A model generated the notes under the pieces. That model was not told the DNA's origin. It was given only the letters and a program-made list of their open reading frames with translations, and did no database searches. 64,000 bases of DNA from Tenrec ecaudatus (Eukaryota > Chordata > Mammalia > Afrosoricida > Tenrecidae), in contig NC_134539.1 in NCBI RefSeq assembly GCF_050624435.1, forward strand, positions 120,015,525 to 120,079,524, written 5' to 3'. Made by a program: the position numbers and the translations under genes. Below are positions 55,000 through 64,000 of the stretch, piece by piece; the stretch's first letter is position 1, and the number at the start of each line of letters is the position of its first letter.

Positions 55000-57900
55000 G
55001 CTGCCCTCCACCCCTTCAGCTACTGGTTTCCCACTCCCCACAGCCCTGCCCCTCCAGGGCCAGAATCAGGTCTACACTACATGCTCCCCCTCTAGGCCAG
55101 GTCTTCTTCCAGCTGACTGCTGCCTCAGTTCCCTCCATTCTCCAGGTGAGTAGGCTCGCAGTCTTCCAGCCTGCTGACTGAACTTCGAAAGACCTCCCGT
55201 TCTCCGAACAGGCAAGCCGAGGCCACACCACCTCCTCTGCCTTCAGTTTCCAGTCTCCTGGGTTTGAGTCCACCAGAATGTTTAAAACATTCCAAGTGTC
55301 TACTGAGACAAACACCTTACCAACCAGCCAGGGGCATGTCCCCACAAAGCATGGCCCACAGCCTGGGTGGAACGGGCGTATCTGCAGGCACGGCGGGGGG
55401 CAAAGGGCAAAGCCCACGTGCTTCCCCAGTCTCCTGAGAAGTGCTTAGCAATTACCAACAACCATTTTCTTGTGTGACATCCAAAATCCCATGGGAGACG
55501 GAAGTTCAACAGGAATCCCTAAATGCTAACAGTCACCAACAGCCGACTGATCATGCTTGCATGCCATTCACAGCCCCAAATGCCAAAATCCAACCCACAC
55601 CGACCTGGTCAGGGTGCAGCACCCCCTCTTCCACTCCGCCCCAGCGCGGCTCCTGTGGTACTCACCTGGCGGAGGCGTGTGGAGGGCTGCCGTCACAGGC
55701 AGCGCGGGCTCTCATCCTCACTCAGTCTCTGCTCTCAGGCAACTGACTCACCACCTTGGAATCTGAGCCTCCTCCTCATTTTCTTTAAATGCTACACTTT
55801 CTTTAAACATAAAGCAAATTTCCCAATATGCAAAAGCACACCTTTGACCAGGACACAAGGAACAAACCACAGATGCTGTGGCGGATGGCCCCTCTGACTT
55901 CTATGGGGCGCTCTGACTCTAGACACAAACGACGCCTGTCCTGAAGCTCTCACTCCTCCTGCCCTTCTGCATCAGGGCCCAGCCTCTGGCTAGCGCCAAC
56001 TTTACAAATGAGAGGGCCTGTGCTCTTGGGGGGCTGCACATGTGGGGGGAGCAGGCCAGGGGTGACACACCCTAGAACTCAGGTTCTCAGGAAGTCTGAC
56101 TTACTGAGAACATCAGCCAAGTAAGAGACAGGCAGCTCCTCCTAATCCGACAGGCAAACATCACGTAGGTAAACACTCAAGAGCCCAGAAGGTAGCAGCA
56201 AGGCTGGTGCTCAGCTCCCCCTTGCTGTCCACGCAACAACAAAAGCAGGATTCGTTCCTCAAACTCTTGCCAATTCCAATAAAAAGAAATGAGGAAAAGA
56301 AAGCAGCATTTTCTCACTTGTAACTTCTTACCAGGATCAAGTTAGGAAAGCAACAGACAGTGACTCAAAATAATACCCCCCACCGGCCTCATTACCTGAC
56401 CCCCCACACCAAGCACATCTTTTTCTAGTCGGCGCCCAGGCTCAACAACAACCGCAGCTGCCTACCTCTGCCACAAGGTGGCAGCACACGACGAGTTTCT
56501 AAGTGGACGGGCCTCCGAGGAAGCTGTGCCCTTCCATTTCTCTGCGTCCTCCCTCTGCCTCCTCCGGGCCCATGCTGGAAGGTCTGTTTCAATCCGCTCT
56601 TTGGTCAGGTCAGAGCGAGGTCTCTCAACCCCCTGCAAATGCTGTTAGTCCTGCAGCTTGACATTACAGAAGGTGACACATGGCCCCTGGTCTGTCTCCT
56701 AAAGATCAGGCCGACTAGAGAATTATCAAGGTTCGGAGAAGCAGGGGTGGGTGCGAGGGCGGTGGGGAGCAGGAGGGAGAGCTGATGGCTCTTTCCCCAG
56801 GTGGTCTCCCCTTCCCGGCTAGCCAGGTACAGTCAGTCCACTGGCAAAGGGGGAAGAACGCCTAGAACTTCCATCATCCCTACGACTGGTTTCCGGTCTT
56901 TCATTCTTTTAAAGAAAAATAGTTTACCTGAGTGGACTTACAAAAAAAGAGAAAAGGGCGGGGAGGTAGGGCGGGATGCAGAGCCCCCACAGACAAAAGG
57001 GAGCGGCCTCCTTTCGCCAGTATTAAAATTCCGTCTTCCTGGGATGACTCCACTCTCAGTTTGACTGTCTCATAACAGATTTGATGCGCGAGAAGACAAA
57101 TGGCCCCACAAAGGAAGGACGACAAATCATCTCACGGCTTTGAGCAGGGTCTTCTCTTGATTCTTATTTATTTTCACTCTGAAGCCGGGCTGCAGCGCTC
57201 TTTGCCTTGGTGAGATGTTTAATATTAACGTCAAGCCACTGCGATGTCGGCAATAGAGTTGGCCGGTGTTGTGTTTACGGTTTTGTGACTGCTGGCTTCA
57301 GGAAGATGAAGCTCCTTGTTCAAACAGCGCCTGTTAAAAGCCAGGGGATGCTTCGCTGCATGGACGTGAATCACTTCCTCCCGCCGCACGAAGGTGAGAC
57401 TGACACTCATGTTACATTTGTATCCACAGCCAGTCTGCTGCCCACAACCACCACCCAGGGCCAGCCTGCAGATAATGCATCTCTGCTGGAGCTTCCACTT
57501 TTAGGGGCGTGTGTGCCACACGGCACAGATCTCAGTGAGGGGAGCTCCTGACGACCCAGAGTTCCCACAAGGCACCCTGCTTCTTGAGCTGGGGGACATA
57601 ATTGTTTACAAACAGCAGCAGTCCCAATATCAAAGCAGCAACTATGGAGCCAGGAGCCTGTGAGACTGAGCCCTAGGCTCATCCCAGGCCAGCCCATGTC
57701 AGCACAGGCACTGCAGGCCTCCCTGCTGACCAGCTCCCACTCCTGAAGCTCCCTGGAGGCCCAGGCACACTCCCAGCTCTGCGGCAACCTCCTCATCTGC
57801 CCCATCTGCCCTCTGGCTCAGCCCTCCTCTCCTTCCCTCAGCCTCTGGCCCTGGTCATCTCACCGAATCCCGGGTCTACCACCTCCATGGAGGCCGCTGC

Positions 57901-59525
57901 CCACAGCCAGGACACCTATGCCCCCCACCCCCCAATACTAAGTCTGAGCTCAGAGCCCTATGGGACAATTCTGTCACCTAAACGCCCATTTGTTTCTGTT
58001 AGGAATGGCAGCAAATCCTTCCTCTTCACAGCCTGCACTAACGGTCTCAGGCCCCAAGACAAAGTCACAAAATCAAAACCATATGTTCTGATTTAAAAAT
58101 AAAAGCTGCCCAAGACAGGGCCCTGGTTTGGAGAGTTCACTTAAGCCAATGAATGAAACCGAAATTGCCACCTTCCATTTGCCAATGTTATTTGGTTTTT
58201 AATAGGATCTTTCCAAGAACTCCTCCCCTCTGAAAATCTGAAAAGTTTGGGGAAAGGAAGGCTTGCTCCAGACACCTGCCAGCCACGCTTCTCCCAGGAG
58301 CACCAGGCCAGCTCACTTCAGCTCCTGAACTTGCCTGGCCTGTCAGGCCAACTGAGGAAATACCTTCAGAACGCTGGCTATGCCGGCCAACCTCCCCCAC
58401 TCTTAAGCGTCAGCAACTTGATTACCTCTGGCTGGTTATGGGACTGGCCTTAAAAAGCTTGATTGCTGAATGCAAAATGAGTACTTTGCATTTTGTCACC
58501 AGAAAATGCAAGTGGGTCTGGGGGCTGCAGTTGAGCCTCCCTCTGCAGGAGCAGGGTCTGGACCAGGGAGGCGGGGCGCTGCTGAGTGCACGGATGAGAA
58601 CATGTGCATTGATTTCTCCTTTCTCATAGAGGCGCACAAAGCACCCAGGAACAATGGCTCTTCTTTGTAGCGCCTCACATTCCACCCTGCACAAAAGGCC
58701 CAACCCCCACCCTCCACAGGGAAGCAGGAAGAAGACTGGAACCGAAGGGGTGTCTCCTGGGTGTTGCTGGCCACCACTGGTCTGGCAGACTGCTTCTGGG
58801 GCTCCACACACTGACTCTTCGCTTGTCTCTCTCCCATCAAGTAATCTCCCTCCTTGGGCTGATGTTTCCTCCTCTATATTGGAGAAGAAAGGGCCTTCAG
58901 CCTGATTTACCTTTTAAGTGGAGGAGCCCAGAGGGCAAGAGAGTTCATGTTTATAAAGCACTCTGCTCCCCAGGACATTCGGGATAAAGGAAGGCAGCTA
59001 TGCACGCAACTTCAACTCCAAGTACAAGGAGGCAGTGGCCTCCATCCAACACTAACGCCTAGGGGCAACAGGCTTCCTTACTGGCCCGGGCTGACCACCA
59101 GCCTGGGGATCTGCTCCTGCAAGGTCACGGCCTTGGACACCCTGCAGAGCCCAGCTGTACTCTGCACCTGGGGCTGCCGCCAAAAGTCGGAGTGGGCCCA
59201 AGGGCACCAAACCCACAATTCATCCCAGGGCCAAGCACATTCTGAAAGGGGTCTAAAAAACGACCTAACAGTCTAATTGGTCATTGCTGAGTCCTGTCTG
59301 GTGTCGCTGTGTTTCCATGGTAATAATTTGTAGAAAGGCCACCAAACCGATGATAAGTATCCACAGCTCAGGGGAGGAGAAGAAACCCTGTGGGACAAAA
59401 CAAAGCTGAAGGCAGACACACTTGGAAGTCTGTGTTCAGGCAAAGGGGCAGGAAAGACATGTGAAAACACAGATTTTGTTTCTTTAAATAGCTATCTGTA
59501 TGTAATCTACACAGGTTACATTGTA
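55000..59525. other. Single-copy intergenic sequence, no gene recognised
   Basis: It contains chance open frames on both strands up to about 130 residues. I checked the minus strand here for AATF C-terminal words and found none. A short region at 57205-57300 has TTTAATATTAACGTCAAG and CAATAGAGTTGGCC but nothing stronger. Confidence 0.45.
56471..56484 (+). promoter_or_regulatory. CTCF-like motif
   Basis: CCACAAGGTGGCAG fits the core consensus CCASYAGRKGGCRS at 13 of 14 positions, with CTG before and CAC after. It lies in single-copy sequence. Confidence 0.4.
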
Positions 59526-59528
59526 TGA

Positions 59529-59603
59529 GAGGGCTTTAAAAAGTTAGTGGTAAAAATTTGATCTTCTAATTCCATTTTGTTGTGAACTTTTTGAAGTCCC
59601 CTC
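59529..59603. mobile_element. Small fold-back MITE (family P, copy 3)
   Basis: GAGGGCTTTAAAAAGTTAG at the left and GTGAACTTTTTGAAGTCCCC then TC at the right are inverted repeats separated by about 35 bp that include TCTAATTCCATTTTG. This is the clearest of the four copies. Confidence 0.65.
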
Positions 59604-59716
59604 AGACATTATGTTGACCCTTTGCACAGACAACAAGACCCTGAACAGGACACTTCATGCTCAAGAAGCCGAAGAGCAAGAAGGACCACCTTCACTGTTT
59701 AAAAGGAAACTGAGGC

Positions 59717-61630
59717 CCAGTGGAGAGGTCTGGGGGGCGGCCCCAATCCCATCTATTAAGTGGACACCTGCCTCTCCCCCCAGAAGAATTTATTTCAAAG
59801 GACGGCATTGAATCTGCAGCTTCGTGGGAGGGACATATCTGCTCAGAGCACACAGGAGCAGGTGAAGGGGGAGGAGGAGAGAGTGGGGCACATCCTGGCC
59901 CACCAGGCCGTGAGGACGATGTCCCAATTAGAGCAGCCAGTCCAGACAGAGGACCACATGGCCAGCCCCATGATGAGACATGATGCCCCTCATTGACCCA
60001 TAGCCCTACAGGGGACAACACCGGACACACAGTGTGGGAATTGCATCCAATCTGATCCCGCCTCACCAAGGCAAAACATTATGGGGGTGCAACAGAACAG
60101 CAAGGGAAATGGAGTGGCGAGGTGCCCCAACAGACCGGACTGGAAAACACTCCTAAAGGAGTGTTGGACTAACTACAAGCTTTTCTTTTCTTATTGTGTT
60201 TTGTTTCATTGTTGTGTTTTTTTGTTTTGTTGTATATTGTTGCGTGGTTTTGCTCTGTCTTGTTTTTGTGCATGTTATTATCTCCGCAGGTCTGTCTAAA
60301 TAAGACAGGCTGGATGAACCATCTGGAGGAGCAAACAACCAGACCGACAGTTCCGCTGGGACATGGGAGAGGGGGAGGTGAGGGGAAAGGTAGTGGTGTT
60401 AACAAACCCAGGGACAAGGGAACACAAGTGATGCAAATTGGTGGTGAGAAGGGTGTAGGAGGCCTGGTAGGGCATGATCAAGGGTAATGTAACCAAGAGG
60501 AATTGCTGAAACCCTGGTGGGGACTGAGCATGATAGTGGGATGGGAGGAAAGTCAAAGGAAATAGAGGAAAGAGCTGGGAGGCAAATGGTCTAGATATGG
60601 ACATATGTAAACATATTTATATATTAGGATGGGGAAGTAGATCTATGTGCATATATTTCTAGCTTTAGTACTAAGGTAGCAGAAGGACATTGGGTCTCAA
60701 CTCAAGTACTCCCTCAATGCAAGAATACTTTGTTCTATTAAACTGGCATTCCATGATGCTCACCTTCCCCACATAGTCACTGAAGACAAAGCGGGTGCAT
60801 AAGCAAATGTGGTGAAGAAAGATGAGGGTGCCCAGCTATCAAAAGATACAGTGTCTGGGGTCTTAAAGGCTTGTAGGTAAACAAGTGGCCATCTAGCTCA
60901 GAAGCAACAAAGCGCACATGGAAGAAGCACACCAGCCTGTGTGATCATGAGGTGTCAAAGGGAACAGGTATCAGACATCATCAGAACAAAAAATCTTACC
61001 ATACTGAATGGGGTGGGGGGAGTGCGGAGTGGAGACCCAAAGCCCATTTGTAGGCTACTGAACAACCCCCTACAGAAGGGTCTCGGGGAGGAGCCAGTTA
61101 GGGTGCGATGTAGTAACAATGAAACATACAACTTTCCTCTAGTTCCTAAATGCTTCCACCAGCCCCCCACTATCATGATCCCAAAAATACAAATCCGGCT
61201 AAACCAGAGGATGTACACTGGTACAGATAGGAACTGGAAACACAGGGAATCCAGGGCGGATGATCCCTTCAGGGCCAGTGGTGTGAGTGGCGATACTGGG
61301 AGGGCAGAGGGAGGGTGGGTTGGAAAGGGGGAAGCGATTACAAGGATCTACATGTGACCTCCTCCCTGGGGGACGGACAACAGAAAAGTGGGTGAAGGGA
61401 GACGTCGGACAAGGCAAGATATGACAAAATAATAATTTATAAATTATCAAGAGTTCATGGGGGGGGGGAGCAAGGAGGGAGGGGAAAAATGAGGAGCTTA
61501 TGCCAGAGGCTTACATGGAGAACAAATGTTTTGAGAATGATGAGGATAACGAATATATAAATGTGCTTTACACAATTGATGTATGCATGGACTGTGATGA
61601 GTTGTATGAGCCCCTAATAAAACGATAAAA
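59717..61630 (+). mobile_element. Non-autonomous retroelement family R, copy F, near full length, with 16-bp target duplication
   Basis: It is flanked by AAAAGGAAACTGAGGC (59701-59716) and AAAAAGAAACTGAGGC (61631-61646), 15 of 16 identical. The first duplication follows TTT, so the site TTT/AAAA matches L1 endonuclease preference. The element starts with a GC-rich leader, then has CAGAAGAATTTATTTCAAAG, a T-rich middle with TTTTTTTGTTTTGTTGTATA, GTCTGTCTAAATAAGACAGG, and an end GTATGAGCCCCTAATAAAAC with an A-tail. No long conserved frame is present. At 1.9 kb it is much longer than a SINE. Confidence 0.88.
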
Positions 61631-62869
61631 AAAAAGAAACTGAGGCAGACAGAGGGGGCTTCTTCCTCAGGGCCACACTGCACGCACACACCTTACAAAT
61701 CCCAGCTCAGCTCTCTCCCTCACGAGCTGCAGTCGCTGGAAAAGGACCTTAAATAAGTGTTTCATAAGTGAGACTCATGCATTCAGGCCAGATGCAAGTG
61801 AAACAAAACAATGTCTTTAAATGTCTGAGCATAAAATCTGAACACCAAATGCTATGAGATTTCAGCAAACAGATGCATGCTTTGACTTATAAGTTCGCAG
61901 TCTTAGCAAACAAAACCCATAAATGCTTTTGTGAACAGTGATCTACAACCATTCCTCACTTCTCCCTGTGGCTAAGACCCAAAGACCAGGTGACTGTTCA
62001 AAACCTATCATGCAAAAATGGAGGGGCCACGTCAGATCACGAAATGGAGGCTGAACAAACACTACCTCGTCCATTGCAGATGACATCATGACCTAACTTC
62101 AGGACTATCGCAATTCAAGGTCCAGTCACACTGACACATAACCTCCATCCATCATCACCTTGCACCCTGCAGATGTGAATCTGTGGTTAATGTGCAAAAT
62201 AGTCGGATAGCAGATTTTTCACTATTGTAAATGTGAACGCTTAGATAACAGCTAATTACAAGTGAGGACACACCGTGGGAGGAAGATTAGTAAAACAGAG
62301 GTTCAAAAGAGCAGCCTCCCTCTTGGCAAAGAAGGGAGATCATAAAGGTCTTCGTGGAAAGGCTGAAGGACTGAGCAAGGGGGCGATGGAGTGAGGAGGC
62401 TGCAGAGCAAGTGTGCACAGCAGCAAACACCGGGGCGTGTGGAGTGTGTTCTGGGACAGCAGTGGTCTACCCTGAACAGCCCTGAACCAGGTGATAAGGA
62501 GAAGAAAGTATCGAACTGACCAATCACTGAAGGTCTTTAGTAGCCCGCTTGAGAGAGTGCCTTTTATTCTATAGACAACGAGCAGTAGCATGCTCTATGA
62601 GATTTGAGAGAGGTTAATCTGGCAGTGGTAAACAAACTGATTAGAACAGCGGCTGGTGGTGATGGGCTATTTCCATGAGTCTATGTGGGAAGTTGAAAGA
62701 AAAAGAGCTGGACTCCACAGGGAGGGAGCACAGACCACTAAGGAACAAATTAACACGACGCTCTAAGCAGATAAGAAGGAAGAAAAGAAACCAGGCAAAG
62801 CTAAGAAATTACATACGAGTAACTCAAAGTGGCATATAAGAGAGATTGTCTAGGCATAAAAACAACGAA

Positions 62870-63285
62870 CAATGGCCCAAAGAAAAAAAGTGCCAGTTAT
62901 TAGTAACCTATTAACAAAAAATATCTCTGAGCATATCAAAAGAGACAATCTTTTTCAAAGTCAGACCCCACTATTAGCAAAGGTACATAAGCTCCACTGG
63001 GGGCAGAGGGAACATGTGCGTAGCAAAAACTCGTCAAGAATCAGGAGACAGTTAGCTGTTGACCCAAGAATTAGCCCAAGAATCTGATCTACAGACACAT
63101 GTCCAATCTAGAAGACAGTGCTCAGAACACAGTATAAATTCTCAAATTTCAGATATTACTTTAAAGAGACATTGTAACAATCTAAATGTCCAACTATAAG
63201 TAATAAATACTCTGATAGACTATCACGAAATTGCTCTTAAACGTAATTAAGAATCCTGATCAAAAGGGGAAAATACTAAATAGAA
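62870..63285 (+). mobile_element. L1-like 3' fragment
   Basis: ATTGTAACAATCTAAATGTC, CAACTATAAGTAATAAATAC and GATAGACTATCACGAAATTG resemble the L1 segment near the ORF2 end. The copy is very diverged. Confidence 0.5.
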
Positions 63286-63689
63286 TTTCAAATTCTCATG
63301 GACTTTCTGAAGCCATAGAGGCTGGATGAACCTCTGAAATTTTTGCCCTGAAATAATTTTTAAACCTTGAATCAGAAATATCCTTTTAAGTCTTCTTAAA
63401 GTCAAACAACAGTTTCACTTTCTTAGTAAAGAATGCCTTCAGCTTTCTTAAATGCTCTTTTAGAACCATCTGCACAGTAGCAGAGTGGGCAGAGCATCTC
63501 AGGAGACGGCGGCGTCGCCTACAGGGCAGGGAGAGGAGCTGTTCTGAAAGGGAGGGAGCACGGTGCCCCAACTTGAAGAGTGTAACCAGTGCCACTCAAC
63601 TGTACATGGAGAAACTGTGAGTTGGTGCACTGTGGTAAGCAAATGCGCAACAACAGCAAAATTAAATGGCATTAAGAATGTTTATAGTA

Positions 63690-63838
63690 TAAAGTTCTAA
63701 CTGCCATAGGGTCACTTCCAACTCATAGGGACCCCATAGAGCAGAGCAGAACTGTCCCATCTTTCTCTCAAGGAGCAGCTGCTGACCTTGTGGTTACCAG
63801 CCTAAAGCTTAACCCGCTTGGCTTACAGTGTAAAGTTA
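63690..63838 (-). repeat. Afrotherian SINE
   Basis: CTGCCATAGGGTCACTTCCA, CATAGAGCAGAGCAGAACTG, GAGCAGCTGCTGACCTTGTG and GGTTACCAGCCTAAAGC are the reversed tail, body and head. Confidence 0.75.
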
Positions 63839-63887
63839 GCTGGGAGGGGGGTGGGGACACGACACACACAAATATATAAGTATCTAA

Positions 63888-63950
63888 AGGGCTTCAAAAA
63901 GTTCAGGGAAAATGGAATTAAAAGAAAATTTTTCTAGAAACTTTTGAAAC
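63888..63950. mobile_element. Small fold-back MITE (family P, copy 4)
   Basis: AGGGCTTCAAAAAGTTCAGG at the left and TAGAAACTTTTGAAAC at the right, around GGAATTAAAAG. Same family as the copies at 20771, 27527 and 59529. Confidence 0.6.
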
Positions 63951-64000
63951 ATATATATATGTCGATTCTGACAAAGTGACCTTATGAGCTCGAGGTTTAG

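Noticed and set aside
25819-64000. AATF (convergent neighbour) or LHX1 coding exons
   Set aside because: I looked on the minus strand for the AATF C-terminal region and for LIM and homeodomain segments and found none. The human ACACA-AATF gap is about 28 kb, and with about 14 kb of repeats added here the AATF 3' end would fall outside the window.

Overview
This is a vertebrate nuclear genome window, almost certainly from an afrotherian mammal and most likely a tenrec. The only recognisable gene is ACACA (acetyl-CoA carboxylase alpha). Its last four coding exons lie on the + strand between 13663 and 24161. The species call rests on three repeat signals: afrotherian tRNA-derived SINEs throughout, afrotherian-type BovB/RTE LINE copies, and two copies of the SPIN hAT transposon. 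Among afrotherians I know SPIN only from tenrec. This is recognition from memory, not a database search.

Layout. Positions 1-13662 are the 3' part of an ACACA intron, holding MIRs, SINEs, an L1-mobilised non-autonomous retroelement (8510-9515) and an OC1-like hAT element. Positions 13663-24161 hold four coding exons of 155, 171, 137 and 124 bp with good GT/AG junctions. They encode the last 194 codons, the C-terminal end of the carboxyltransferase domain. The last intron is mostly a decayed BovB copy that itself carries a SPIN element. The 3' UTR follows, with one AATAAA at 25795-25800.

Positions 26-41 kb are repeat-dominated: a long old L1 (27.9-32.3 kb) interrupted by SINEs and a second SPIN, then a dense nest of elements inserted into elements (35.7-40.9 kb). 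Positions 41-58 kb are mostly single-copy, a mosaic of CpG-rich blocks (41.0-41.9, 44.3-45.9, 46.2-46.4, 47.1-47.45 kb) and AT-rich homeodomain-site-like blocks, with a G-rich 40-bp minisatellite at 52371-52682. Positions 59.7-61.6 kb hold the most complete copy of the non-autonomous retroelement, with target-site duplications. The end of the window is L1, SINE and MITE sequence.

In human the gene 3' of ACACA is AATF, convergent, and then LHX1. I found no AATF or LHX1 coding sequence here, so the 3' end of AATF probably lies just beyond the window. The CpG/AT mosaic would then be ACACA-AATF intergenic DNA, where bystander enhancers of LHX1 are plausible but unproven.

I see no bacterial features, CRISPR array, tRNA or rRNA gene, or undescribed protein system. 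The long open frames outside ACACA are chance frames in GC-rich DNA or repeats. The most interesting content is transposon biology: SPIN inside BovB (two families known for horizontal transfer), a possible third such family (OC1), and an L1-mobilised 1.9-kb element family with a variable 5' end.
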